Counted from the stretch's first letter, positions 15,714-23,823 are shown. The stretch is DNA of 36,758 nucleotides from CAWDLX01 sp046728155 (GCA_046728155.1 JBKPDY010000077.1:1-36758); one strand, 5' to 3'. The notes: generated by a model from the sequence alone, not told the origin. Numbers and translations: made by a program.

Positions 15714-16853
15714 TTTGTCGATGTCGCCGACAACGAAGAAGAGCGATCCCAGCACCGGGACCAGGTCGGCGACCCGGCACCCAGGCAGCAACACCGACAG
15801 GGTCTGGACGTTCGCGTACGACGCGGTGCGCAGCTTGAGCCGCCACGGGGTCTTCTCGCCGCGGGAGACGAGGTAGTAGCCGTTGATGCCGATCGGGCTC
15901 TCGGTCCAGGCGTAGGTGTGGCCCTCCGGCGCACGGACCACCTTCGGCAGCCGTATGTTCACCGGACCGCTCAGATGGTCGACCCGGTTCAGGCACCGCT
16001 CGGCGAGGTCGAGCGAGACCAAGATCTGATCGAGTAGGCACTCGAACCGTGCGTGGCAGTCGCCCGCCGTGCGCATCACCACTGGTACGGAGAGGTCCCC
16101 GTAGGCGAGGTAGGGCTCATCCCGGCGCAGGTCGAGGTCGAGACCGCTGGCCCGTGCCACCGGCCCCGAAGCGCCGTACGACGTCGCCTGCGAGGCGGTC
16201 AGTACACCCACTCCGACCGTACGAGTGAGGAAGGCCTCGTTGGTCCGGATGAGCCGGTCCAGTTCGGGAAGGCGGCGTCGGACCCCGTCGATGGCCGACC
16301 GGGCCCGGCCCGTCCAGCCTGCGGGAACCTCCTCCTTGAGTCCGCCGACCCGGTTGAACATGAAATGCATCCGTCCGCCGCATGCCTCCTCCATCACCGC
16401 CTGCAGCGTCTCCCGTTCGGCCAGGGCGGAAACCAGCGGCGACACAGCGGCGAACTCCACCGGGTACGAGCCGAGGAACATGAGGTGGCTGAGTACCCGG
16501 TTCAGCTCGGCCAGAGCCGTCCGTAGCCAGGTCGCCCGCTCGGGTACCTCCATCCCCATCAGACGTTCCACGGCCAGGGCCACGCCGAGTTCGTTGGCGA
16601 ACGCCGAGAGCCAGTCGTGCCGGTTCGCCAGAACCATGATCTGGCGGTAGTCGCGGACCTCGAAGAGCTTCTCGGCACCGCGGTGCAGATACCCGACGAT
16701 CGGCTCGGCAGCGACGATGCGGTCACCAGCGAGCTCCAGCCGCAACCGCAGGGCGCCATGGGTCGACGGATGCTGCGCTCCCAGCGGGATGACCACGTCG
16801 GTCGGCTCGAGACCCGCCCCCGTCCCGACCGTGATCGCCCGCGCACGGGTCAT
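15711..16853 (-). CDS. Lone NuoD-like protein (complex I 49-kDa subunit paralogue)
   Basis: 380 residues, slightly shorter than NuoD. Signatures of the NuoD/NDUFS2 family run throughout: IPLGAQHPSTHGALRLRLEL, YLHRGAEKL, NRVLSHLMFLGSYPVE, GGRMHFMFNRVGG, DCHARFECL, ESPIGINGYYLVS and PVLGSLFFVVGDID. No other complex I genes are present. Compared by eye with bovine NDUFS2 and Thermus Nqo4, the quinone-site His (His59 / His38) is kept as H32, but the quinone-binding Tyr (Tyr108 / Tyr87) is W81 and the paired Asp (Asp160 / Asp139) is E133. The methylated Arg85 of NDUFS2 corresponds to R58. It lies 21 bases behind an NDUFAF7-like methyltransferase gene. Stand-alone NuoD2 proteins exist in other actinomycetes; their role is unclear. 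Confidence 0.9.
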   Translation of the reverse strand: MTRARAITVGTGAGLEPTDVVIPLGAQHPSTHGALRLRLELAGDRIVAAEPIVGYLHRGAEKLFEVRDYRQIMVLANRHDWLSAFANELGVALAVERLMGMEVPERATWLRTALAELNRVLSHLMFLGSYPVEFAAVSPLVSALAERETLQAVMEEACGGRMHFMFNRVGGLKEEVPAGWTGRARSAIDGVRRRLPELDRLIRTNEAFLTRTVGVGVLTASQATSYGASGPVARASGLDLDLRRDEPYLAYGDLSVPVVMRTAGDCHARFECLLDQILVSLDLAERCLNRVDHLSGPVNIRLPKVVRAPEGHTYAWTESPIGINGYYLVSRGEKTPWRLKLRTASYANVQTLSVLLPGCRVADLVPVLGSLFFVVGDIDK

Positions 16854-16860
16854 GGTCAGA

Positions 16861-16866
16861 ATCGTA
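16861..16866 (-). promoter_or_regulatory. Putative leaderless -10 (TACGAT) for the lone nuoD
   Basis: On the minus strand TACGAT ends 7 bases before ATG 16853, inside the 21-base gap after the methyltransferase gene. The nuoD-like gene may therefore also be transcribed on its own. Confidence 0.4.
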
Positions 16867-16874
16867 GGCCCGCA

Positions 16875-17930
16875 TCAGTCGGTCAGTCCGGGCGGCAGCG
16901 CCTCGAGCGGTAGTCCGACCGGCTGGACGATCCAGTAGTGTGCGCCGAGGCCGGCGGGGTCGGTCAGCTCGACTGCCTGGGCCGCGCCGGATAGTCCGCG
17001 GATGTACGCCCCCGGATCGCGGTGGGCGAGGTCCAGCGAAGGGCGCGCGCCGTTGACGCCCAGCCGCGCCAGCGCCTCCCGTTGGGTCAACAGGAGACCA
17101 GGCTGGCCCGCGGCGACCTCACCCGCCGCACGGGCCGCGTCGATCGCTACGTGGGCCGTGACGTCCCTCGAGCCGTCGGGTATGGCGGGCGCGCTCCGTC
17201 CGGCGTAGAAGCCGGTCAGAGTGCCGCCATCCGGGCGAGTCGTCGACGTGTGTCCATAGTCGACGGCAATGGCGACGCCGGCGTGGAGCGTGGTGACCGC
17301 CTGGGCCCAGGCGTCGTCCCGGGTGACCCCGATCTCGATCCGGCAGCCCGGCGACCAACCGTTCGCCGAATCGGGCAGCCACCACGTGCTGGCCCAGCCG
17401 AGGTCGCGCTCGGAGAGGGGTTCGCCCCTGCTCTCGACGCCGTCGACCGGATCGACCAGCGCGTAGTACAACGCTCCGTCGTCGCCCGCGACCGCCAGGT
17501 CGAGTGGGACGTTGTCGAGCCATTCGGTGGCGAGAACCAGGCCTGCCACAGTACCGGGCGGTGGCATCGAGTCGGTCCAGGCGATGTGGTCGGGCAGCCC
17601 TCGCGGCGAGGGTGCGAGCTCGACGGCGGTCAGGTCCATCCGGCTGGCGAGGTAGGTCGGTGCGAGTTCGGCGATGCGTCGCAGCAGGTGGCCGCCGCCC
17701 GCGCCGATGTCCACGATGTCCAGTGGATCGGGCCGCCCCATCGCCTCGTCGACCGCCGCGACGACCCGGAGCATGGCGTTGGCGAACAGCGGCGAGGCGT
17801 GGGCGCTGGTCCGGAAGTGACCCGCGCCACCGCGAGCCGACCCCGGCCGTGTGTAGAAGCCGTCCGGGCCGTAGAGGGCGGTCGCCATCGCGGCGCGCCA
17901 CGGCAGGCTCGGGCGAGCGGCTGGATCCAT
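16875..17930 (-). CDS. MidA/NDUFAF7-like SAM-dependent methyltransferase (COG1565)
   Basis: 351 residues. The family N-terminal signature is visible: ALYGPDGFYTRPG, then AGHFRTSAHASPLFA (37-51). The SAM-binding loop is IVDIGAGGGHLL (72-83), followed by LVLATEWLDNVPLDLA and AVDYGHT. In mitochondria NDUFAF7 symmetrically dimethylates Arg85 of NDUFS2, the NuoD counterpart, during complex I assembly. Here the gene lies directly upstream of a NuoD paralogue, making that protein the obvious candidate substrate (inference). ATG 17930 was chosen because GGGAGGG lies 9 bases upstream; an ATG three codons earlier abuts the ribosome binding site and is less likely. Longer frames run into repeat DNA. Confidence 0.88.
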   Translation of the reverse strand: MDPAARPSLPWRAAMATALYGPDGFYTRPGSARGGAGHFRTSAHASPLFANAMLRVVAAVDEAMGRPDPLDIVDIGAGGGHLLRRIAELAPTYLASRMDLTAVELAPSPRGLPDHIAWTDSMPPPGTVAGLVLATEWLDNVPLDLAVAGDDGALYYALVDPVDGVESRGEPLSERDLGWASTWWLPDSANGWSPGCRIEIGVTRDDAWAQAVTTLHAGVAIAVDYGHTSTTRPDGGTLTGFYAGRSAPAIPDGSRDVTAHVAIDAARAAGEVAAGQPGLLLTQREALARLGVNGARPSLDLAHRDPGAYIRGLSGAAQAVELTDPAGLGAHYWIVQPVGLPLEALPPGLTD

Positions 17931-17961
17931 CGACCACATCCCTCCCCGGACCGTTATTCGT

Positions 17962-18089
17962 CCTCGCCTCCGCGCTCGGTGTGCCCCTTCCACCCCACGA
18001 AGACGCTCCGCTTCGCTCCACGTCTCCGCGGGGGCCCCGGCTCGGGCCTGGCGGCCCTGCGATGCTCGCTCGCTGTCGGCTCGGCCACG
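17962..18089. repeat. Copy of the 77-base repeat with a 62-base replacement
   Basis: CCTCGCCTCCGCGCTCG (17962-17978) and CTCGGGCCTGGCGGCCCTGC through GGCTCGG (18041-18084) match the ends of the 77-base unit. The usual 7 bases between them are replaced by 17979-18040, which holds AGACG..CGTCT and GGGGGCCCC inverted segments. It lies in the divergent gap between the methyltransferase and DUF2520 genes. I see no other feature in this 248-base gap. Confidence 0.75.
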
Positions 18090-18178
18090 TGAAAGATCCC
18101 ACATCGTGGCTACCGGCGGCGCCGATCGATTCATACTTGCAATCGACCGGTACCCCACGACCGAGGACTGGATCATTG

Positions 18179-19168
18179 ATGAGCGCACACCCGCGCCGCG
18201 GCAACGGCGCCGCCAGCCATCGGGTGCCTGCCCCGCAACCTAGGGAGACGGCAGGCTTGTCGGTAGGTGTGATCGGCGCGGGCCGGGTTGGTGCGGTTCT
18301 CGGTGCCGCCCTCACCGCCGCCGGCCACCGGGTCATCGCGGCCTCGGCCGTATCCGCCGCGAGCCTGGCCCGCCGGGCGGATCTGCTACCGGATGCGGCC
18401 TTACGCCGGTCGGACCGGGTGGGCGCGGGAGTGGATCTGCTGCTCCTCGCCGTACCGGACGACACGCTGGCCGGGCTGGTGCATGGACTGGCCGAGGCGG
18501 GGACCATCGAGCCTGGTCAGATCGTGGTGCATACCTCGGGAGCACACGGCCTCGCCGTCCTGGCTCCGGTGGTGGTCGCCGGAGCCCGTCCGCTGGCGCT
18601 GCACCCGGCCATGACGTTCACCGGCAGCCGGCCCGACCTGGACCGGCTACGGGCGGGGATCTCCTTCGGCGTAACCGCTCCGGACGACCTTCGACCGCTC
18701 GCCACACGGCTCGTGGCCGACCTGGGCGGATTCGTCGAGTGGATCAGGGAAGACTCGCGACCGCTCTACCATGCGGCCCTGGCCCATGGAGCCAACCATC
18801 TATCGACCCTGGTCAACGAGGCGGCGGACTGGTTGCGCGAGGCGGGCGTGACACAGCCCGAGCGGGTGCTGGGCCCGCTGCTCCACGCATCCTTGGCGAA
18901 CACCCTGGTCGGTGGTGACGGGGCGTTGACCGGTCCCGTCGCGCGCGGCGACGCCGGTACCGTGGCCAAACACCTGGCGACAATCCAGACCACGGCGCCG
19001 GACTCGCTGCCCGTCTATCTCGCGCTGGCCCGCCGGACCGCCGACCGTGCCATCGCATCCGGCCGGCTGCGGGCGGTCGACGCCGAGCCGCTTCTCGGCG
19101 TCCTGGCACAGGCGGTGCCGTCGCCGGTCCACACGCGACTGTCCGTGGACGGAGACGGGAGGACCTGA
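18179..19168 (+). CDS. DUF2520 / Rossmann-like dehydrogenase-type protein
   Basis: 329 residues. After a polar N-terminus (1-26), a dinucleotide-binding motif VGVIGAGRVG appears at 29-38, with a beta-alpha-beta pattern through LLLLAVPDDTLAGL. A mainly helical C-terminal half follows (HGANHLSTLVNEAADWLREAG), as in F420/NADP-type and ketopantoate-reductase-like folds. LHPAMTFTG is typical of the family. The gene precedes panC in many actinobacteria (Rv3603c in M. tuberculosis); a role in pantothenate supply has been suggested from context, but the reaction is not established. ATG 18179 is a reasonable start; a TTG at 18258 just before the Rossmann strand cannot be excluded. The stop overlaps panC (TGATG). 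Confidence 0.85.
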   Translation: MSAHPRRGNGAASHRVPAPQPRETAGLSVGVIGAGRVGAVLGAALTAAGHRVIAASAVSAASLARRADLLPDAALRRSDRVGAGVDLLLLAVPDDTLAGLVHGLAEAGTIEPGQIVVHTSGAHGLAVLAPVVVAGARPLALHPAMTFTGSRPDLDRLRAGISFGVTAPDDLRPLATRLVADLGGFVEWIREDSRPLYHAALAHGANHLSTLVNEAADWLREAGVTQPERVLGPLLHASLANTLVGGDGALTGPVARGDAGTVAKHLATIQTTAPDSLPVYLALARRTADRAIASGRLRAVDAEPLLGVLAQAVPSPVHTRLSVDGDGRT

Positions 19169-20022
19169 TGGGCCGGGTCGCCCTGACGGATACGTCGCTC
19201 ACCCTCGCCACCACCCGGGCCGCTCTGGCGACCGCCCGTGGCGCGATGACCGGGCCGGTCGCGGTCGTGATGACCATGGGCGCCCTGCACCGCGGTCATG
19301 CCGAACTGCTCCGGCTCGCGCGGGTGCAGGCACGCCACGTCGTCGCCACGATCTTCGTCAATCCCCTGCAGTTCGGTCCGAACGAGGACCTGGAGCGGTA
19401 TCCGCGAACGCTCGACGCGGACCTCGCAGTGTGTTGCGCGCAGGGGGTGGACGTCGTGTTCGCCCCGACGCCCGATGAGCTGTACCCGACTGGCGAGCCC
19501 GGGGTACGGGTCGATCCAGGTCCGCTGGGGGTGATCCTCGAAGGCGCTCACCGCCCCGGACACTTCGACGGGGTGCTCACCGTGGTGCTCAAGCTCCTCC
19601 ACCTCATTCGGCCCGATCTCGCGTACTTCGGTGAGAAGGATTACCAGCAGCTGACCCTTATCCGGGCGATGGTGGCCGACCTCGACGTACCGGTGCGGAT
19701 CGTCGGCGCACCGACGGTACGCGAGCCGGACGGGTTGGCACTGTCCAGCCGTAACCGGTATCTCACGCCGGAGCAGCGCGCGAGCGCGAGTGCGCTGTCC
19801 CGCGCCCTGCGGGCCGCGGCCAACGCCGGACCCGCCGAATCGATCCTGAGCGTCGCCCGGGCCGAACTCGCCCATACGGTGGGGCTGGAGGTCGATTACC
19901 TCGAGCTCACCGACCCATGGCTCGGTCCGCCTCCGGAGCGAGGGCCTGGCCGGCTGCTCGTAGCCGGCCGTCTCGGCACCACCCGGCTCATCGACAACAT
20001 CGCAGTTGAGGTTCATCCGTGA
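19168..20022 (+). CDS. panC: Pantothenate synthetase
   Basis: 284 residues, normal for the family. It joins pantoate and beta-alanine with ATP via a pantoyl-adenylate. Signatures: TMGALHRGH (36-44), IFVNPLQFGPNEDLERYPRT, EGAHRPGHFDGVLTVV, FGEKDYQQ and LSSRNRYL. The usual Pro before TMG is Met here (VVMTMG). The ATG overlaps the DUF2520 stop by one base with GGGAGG upstream, and its own stop overlaps panD. The product of the next gene, beta-alanine, is its substrate, so the pair is coupled functionally as well as by translation. Confidence 0.96.
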   Translation: MGRVALTDTSLTLATTRAALATARGAMTGPVAVVMTMGALHRGHAELLRLARVQARHVVATIFVNPLQFGPNEDLERYPRTLDADLAVCCAQGVDVVFAPTPDELYPTGEPGVRVDPGPLGVILEGAHRPGHFDGVLTVVLKLLHLIRPDLAYFGEKDYQQLTLIRAMVADLDVPVRIVGAPTVREPDGLALSSRNRYLTPEQRASASALSRALRAAANAGPAESILSVARAELAHTVGLEVDYLELTDPWLGPPPERGPGRLLVAGRLGTTRLIDNIAVEVHP

Positions 20023-20429
20023 TGCTCGTCCGTACGATGCTCAAGTCCAAGATTCACCGGGCCACCGTGACCCGGGCCGATCTACACTACGTCGGGTCGA
20101 TCACGCTCGACGCGGACCTGATGGAGGCGGCTGATCTCCTCCCGGGGGAACAGGTCGCCATCGTCGACGTCACCAACGGCGCCCGCCTCGAGACGTATGT
20201 GATCGAAGGTGAGCGGGGCACCGGCGTCGTCGATATCAACGGTGCCGCCGCGCGGTTGATCCACGCGGGCGATCTGGTCATCGTCATCTCGTACGCGCAG
20301 ATGAACGACGAGCTGGCCCGGAGCTACCGGCCTCGAGTGGTACACGTGGACGCCGACAACCGGATCGTGGGGCTCGGGTCGAACCCCGGTGAAAGCAGCG
20401 GCACCCTATTGACCTCTCCGAGCAAGTAG
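20022..20429 (+). CDS. panD: Aspartate 1-decarboxylase proenzyme
   Basis: 135 residues, closely resembling mycobacterial PanD. It decarboxylates aspartate to beta-alanine for PanC. The self-processing site is visible as HYVGSIT: cleavage between Gly25 and Ser26 makes the pyruvoyl group. Other signatures are MLKSKIHRATVT, VDVTNGARLETYVI, INGAAARLIHAGDLVIVI and YRPRVVHVD. ATG 20022 overlaps the panC stop (TGATG); GTG 20019 one codon earlier is the alternative. The adjoining GTG of nadB follows after one base. Confidence 0.96.
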   Translation: MLVRTMLKSKIHRATVTRADLHYVGSITLDADLMEAADLLPGEQVAIVDVTNGARLETYVIEGERGTGVVDINGAAARLIHAGDLVIVISYAQMNDELARSYRPRVVHVDADNRIVGLGSNPGESSGTLLTSPSK

Positions 20430-20430
20430 G

Positions 20431-22086
20431 GTGCCCTTGTTGACCGCGCGTCTGCCGTACCTTCCGCGGCGTCTCGCCGCCGCGTCGCCGGGCTGGTCGG
20501 AGACGACCGATGTGGTCGTCGTGGGGACCGGAGTCGCCGGCCTGACCTGCGCGTTACACCTCCGCGAGGCCGGGCTGCACGTGACCGTGGTGACGAAGGT
20601 GAATATCGACGACGGCTCCACCCGGTGGGCTCAAGGCGGCATAGCCGCCGTCCTCGATCCGCTCGACACGCCAGCGGCTCACGCCCGCGACACGCTGATC
20701 GCTGGTGTCGGTCTGTGCGACCCCGCGGCGGTAGATGTGCTCGTCGGCGAGGGCCCGGCCCGGGTCCGGGAGCTCATCCGCTGGGGCACCGAGTTCGATC
20801 GCCACCCCGACGGATCCCTCATGCTCACCCGCGAGGGCGGCCATCGGGCCAACCGGATCATCCACGCGGGTGGCGACGCCACCGGCGCCGAGGTACAGCG
20901 TGCCCTGCACGCCGCGGTACGGCGTGATCCCTGGATCCGTTTGGTGGAGCACGCGCTCGTCCTCGACCTACTGCGCGATTCCGGCGGCCGGGCCCGTGGG
21001 ATCACCCTGCACGTGCTCGGAGAGGGACGTCCCGACGGGGTGGGCGCCATCATCGGTCGGTCGGTGGTGCTCGCCACCGGCGGTCTCGGCCAGATCTTTG
21101 CCTCGACCACGAATCCGATCGTGGCCACCGGGGACGGCGTGGCCCTGGCGTTGCGAGCCGGCGCGGCCGTGACAGATCTCGAGTTCGTCCAGTTCCACCC
21201 CACGTCGTTCGTCCCACCGGAGGGAGCCGCGGGATCGCATGCGCAGCAGTTGCTGATCTCCGAGGCGGTCCGCGGCGAGGGCGCGTACCTTGTGGACGGT
21301 CATGGTCATCGGTTCATGTCGGGCCGTCACGAACTGGCCGAGCTGGCACCGCGCGACATCGTGGCCAAGGCCATCCACCGCGTCATGCTGGAACAGGGCA
21401 CCGACCACGTCTACCTCGATGCGCGCCACCTTCCCGATGTGGCCGACCGGTTCCCGACCATCACCGCGGCGTGCCGTTCGGCGGGGGTCGACCCCGTCGT
21501 CGACCTGATTCCGGTGGCACCTGCGGCTCACTATTCCGGCGGTGGTGTCCGCACCGACCTGAGTGGACGGACGAGCGTCACCGGCCTCTACGCGTGCGGC
21601 GAGGTGGCGTGTACCGGGGTTCACGGAGCGAACCGGCTCGCGTCCAACTCCTTGCTCGAAGGGCTCGTCTTCGCTCGGCGGATAGCCGAGAGCATTGCAT
21701 CTACTGTGGACGGCGAGGGGTCCATGACCCCCCCGATGGACTCGACGGTACCCACCTGGGTGGTAGACCCGTCGACCCGGCAGCTCCTGCAGCAGGCGAT
21801 GACACAGGGAGCCGGTGTCCTGCGCAGCGACGAGTCGCTTTCCCGGACCGCGAGCCAGCTGGTCCGACTCGGTATGACCCGAAGCGACCCCGAGGTCGGG
21901 GCCTGGGAGGCGACGAACCTGTTGACCGTCGCAAGCGCTCTTGTGGCGGCGGCGGTCCGGCGCAAGGAGACCCGCGGGTGTCATTGGCGGGAGGACTTTC
22001 CCGACGTCCGCGACGAGTGGCACGGCCACCTGCTGCCGGCGTTCGCGAGCGGCGGCGAGCTGATCGAGTCGTGGGAGCCGCTGTGA
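20431..22086 (+). CDS. nadB: L-aspartate oxidase
   Basis: 551 residues. An FAD flavoenzyme that oxidises aspartate to iminoaspartate, the first step of NAD synthesis. The FAD-binding motif VVVGTGVAGLTCAL is at 29-42. STRWAQGGIAAVL, EGGHRANRIIHAGGDATG, VLATGGLGQIF, EAVRGEGAYLVD and GEVACTGVHGANRLASNSLLEGL are all as expected for NadB. The C-terminal helical region has RKETRGCHWREDFP. The partner NadA is not in the window. The GTG start follows the panD stop directly and the gene overlaps nadC by 4 bases. Confidence 0.95.
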   Translation: MPLLTARLPYLPRRLAAASPGWSETTDVVVVGTGVAGLTCALHLREAGLHVTVVTKVNIDDGSTRWAQGGIAAVLDPLDTPAAHARDTLIAGVGLCDPAAVDVLVGEGPARVRELIRWGTEFDRHPDGSLMLTREGGHRANRIIHAGGDATGAEVQRALHAAVRRDPWIRLVEHALVLDLLRDSGGRARGITLHVLGEGRPDGVGAIIGRSVVLATGGLGQIFASTTNPIVATGDGVALALRAGAAVTDLEFVQFHPTSFVPPEGAAGSHAQQLLISEAVRGEGAYLVDGHGHRFMSGRHELAELAPRDIVAKAIHRVMLEQGTDHVYLDARHLPDVADRFPTITAACRSAGVDPVVDLIPVAPAAHYSGGGVRTDLSGRTSVTGLYACGEVACTGVHGANRLASNSLLEGLVFARRIAESIASTVDGEGSMTPPMDSTVPTWVVDPSTRQLLQQAMTQGAGVLRSDESLSRTASQLVRLGMTRSDPEVGAWEATNLLTVASALVAAAVRRKETRGCHWREDFPDVRDEWHGHLLPAFASGGELIESWEPL

Positions 22087-22970
22087 ATCGCTCCATCGTG
22101 GATGAGCTGACCAAGGGCGGTCTCGACCCGGATGCGGTCGAGCGCACGGTCCGGTCGGCGCTCGGCGAGGATCTCGGCGGTCCGTCCGGAGTGGACGTGA
22201 CCTCGGTGGCCACCATCGCCGCGGATCAGATCGGTACCGGTGAACTGATCGCCCGCGCCGACGGTGTCGTCGCCGGCCTTCCCGCGGCGGCGGCCGTCTT
22301 CGATGTCGCGGGAGATGGAGGCATTTCGTTCGAGGCGCTCGCGCACGACGGTGACCGCGTGCGGCGCGGCGACGTACTGGCCACGGTGACCGGACCACTT
22401 CGGGCATTGCTCACCGCCGAACGGACCGCGTTGAACCTGCTCGGCCGGCTCTCCGGGGTCGCTACGCATACCCGGGCCTGGACCGATGCCCTCGCCGGGA
22501 CGAAGACGACGGTCCTGGACACCCGCAAGACCACACCCGGCCTGCGCGCGTTGGAGAAGTACGCGGTACGAATGGGCGGCGGCACGAACAAGCGGATGGG
22601 CCTCTACGACGTGGCCATGGTCAAGGACAACCACACGATCGCGGCCGGCGGGGTCGGGGCGGCGTACCGGCGGGTCCGGGCGGCGTTTCCGGACGTGCCG
22701 GTGCAGGTCGAGGTAAGCACCGTGGCCGAGGCGCTGGAGGCGGTGTCGGCCGGGGCGACGTTCCTGCTCTGCGACAACATGTCCGCGTCTGTGCTGCGCG
22801 AGGTCGTGGTCGCCGTCGGCGGTCGCGCTGAGCTGGAGGCCACCGGCGGCCTGACGCTGGAGGCGGCCGCCGAGTACGCCGCGACCGGGGTCGACTACCT
22901 GTCGGTCGGCGCGCTGACCCACTCCTCGCCGGTGCTCGACGTCGCGCTTGACCTGCGCCGGTCCGGATAG
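22083..22970 (+). CDS. nadC: Quinolinate phosphoribosyltransferase (decarboxylating)
   Basis: 295 residues. It converts quinolinate and PRPP to nicotinate mononucleotide. Signatures: AERTALNLLGRLSGVAT, LDTRKTTPGLRALEKYAV, GGGTNKRMGLYDVAMVKDNH, VEVSTVAEALEA, LLCDNM, EATGGL and GVDYLSVGALTHS. The GTG start overlaps the nadB stop (GTGA), which fixes it; upstream in-frame sequence lies inside nadB. Its TAG stop forms part of a possible promoter for coaX. Confidence 0.96.
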   Translation: MNRSIVDELTKGGLDPDAVERTVRSALGEDLGGPSGVDVTSVATIAADQIGTGELIARADGVVAGLPAAAAVFDVAGDGGISFEALAHDGDRVRRGDVLATVTGPLRALLTAERTALNLLGRLSGVATHTRAWTDALAGTKTTVLDTRKTTPGLRALEKYAVRMGGGTNKRMGLYDVAMVKDNHTIAAGGVGAAYRRVRAAFPDVPVQVEVSTVAEALEAVSAGATFLLCDNMSASVLREVVVAVGGRAELEATGGLTLEAAAEYAATGVDYLSVGALTHSSPVLDVALDLRRSG

Positions 22971-22973
22971 GCT
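22968..22973 (+). promoter_or_regulatory. Putative leaderless -10 (TAGGCT) for coaX overlapping the nadC stop
   Basis: The TAG stop of nadC is the first half of TAGGCT, which ends 6 bases before GTG 22980. It may allow coaX to be transcribed independently of the pan-nad operon. Confidence 0.4.
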
Positions 22974-22979
22974 CGCGAC

Positions 22980-23738
22980 GTGCTGCTCTGTATCGACATC
23001 GGGAACACCAACACGGTCCTGGCCACGTTCGAAGGCGAGAAGCTGGTGCACAACTGGCGGGTGAAAACCGACCCGCAGGCGACCGCGGACGAACTGGGCC
23101 TCATGTACCATGGCCTGCTCGCGGCCGACGCGGTCGAGGTCACCGGTGTCTGTGCGTGTTCGACCGTACCCGCGGCCCTGCGAGCCCTGCGAGGCATGCT
23201 GACCCGGTCGTTCCCGAGCACGCCTTACCTCATCGTCGAGGCCGGTGTCCGTACCGGCGTGCAACTGGCGATCGACAACCCCAAGGAGGTGGGCGCCGAC
23301 CGCGTGGTCAACACCCTGGCGGCGTACACCCTCTACGGTGGACCGTCCATTGTGGTCGATATCGGCACGACCAACACGTTCGACGTGATCAGCCATCGTG
23401 GCGAGTTTCTCGGTGGCGCCTTCACACCCGGCATCGAGATCTCGTTCGACGCGTTGGCCGCTCGGGCGGCCCAGCTTCGCAAAGTGGAGCCGGCCAAGCC
23501 GCGTTCGGTCATCGGTAAGAACACCGTCGAGTGTCTCCAATCCGGGATGTACTTCGGTTACGCGGGCCTGGTTGATCGCATCGTCGACCGGATGACTGAA
23601 GAGCTGGGACCGCTTCGCGCGGTTATCGCAACGGGAGGCCTCGCGCCGGTGGTGATCGGCGAGTGCCGGACGATCACCCATCACGAGCCGATGATCACAT
23701 TGATCGGCTTACGTATGGTGTACGAACGAAACGTGTGA
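22980..23738 (+). CDS. coaX: Type III pantothenate kinase
   Basis: 252 residues. It phosphorylates pantothenate, the first step of CoA synthesis. The ASKHA-fold motifs are present: DIGNTNTVLATF (6-17, phosphate loop), GADRVVN (105-111, with the catalytic-type Asp), DIGTTNTFDVIS (127-138), GGAFTPGIEISFDAL and IGKNTVECLQSG. The length is typical. It is the last gene of the pan-nad group, 9 bases after nadC, and a hairpin at its stop codon probably ends the transcript. Confidence 0.95.
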   Translation: MLLCIDIGNTNTVLATFEGEKLVHNWRVKTDPQATADELGLMYHGLLAADAVEVTGVCACSTVPAALRALRGMLTRSFPSTPYLIVEAGVRTGVQLAIDNPKEVGADRVVNTLAAYTLYGGPSIVVDIGTTNTFDVISHRGEFLGGAFTPGIEISFDALAARAAQLRKVEPAKPRSVIGKNTVECLQSGMYFGYAGLVDRIVDRMTEELGPLRAVIATGGLAPVVIGECRTITHHEPMITLIGLRMVYERNV

Positions 23739-23753
23739 CGCCCGCGCGGGCGT
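23738..23753 (+). terminator. Terminator-like palindrome at the coaX stop codon
   Basis: ACGCCCGCGCGGGCGT is a perfect 16-base palindrome starting at the last base of the coaX stop and followed by TTG. The T-run is very short, as is common in high-GC actinomycetes. Confidence 0.5.
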
Positions 23754-23758
23754 TTGCC

Positions 23759-23779
23759 CTGTGGACGAGTTATCCACAG
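23759..23779. promoter_or_regulatory. Perfect DnaA-box sequence inside an inverted repeat
   Basis: TTATCCACA (23770-23778) matches the consensus DnaA box exactly. It is part of CTGTGGA-7 bases-TCCACAG (23759-23779). It lies between the coaX terminator-like hairpin and the promoter of the YbaB/WXG100 module, where DnaA or another dimeric regulator could act. Confidence 0.5.
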
Positions 23780-23817
23780 ACAAATTGGACGGTCTGCCGA
23801 CGGTTCTGTAGCCCCGC

Positions 23818-23823
23818 TAATGT
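23818..23823 (+). promoter_or_regulatory. Putative leaderless -10 (TAATGT) for the YbaB/WXG100 module
   Basis: TAATGT ends 7 bases before GTG 23831. A weak TGCCGA -35 stands 17 bases further upstream (23795-23800). No Shine-Dalgarno precedes the GTG. Confidence 0.5.

Noticed and set aside
17504..18178. Long N-terminal extension of the DUF2520 gene
   Set aside because: It runs antisense through the methyltransferase gene and through repeat DNA; the Rossmann domain begins after 18258.
20968..23684. Long minus-strand frames opposite nadB, nadC and coaX
   Set aside because: They mirror well-recognised genes, have biased Arg/His-rich composition and no start signals.
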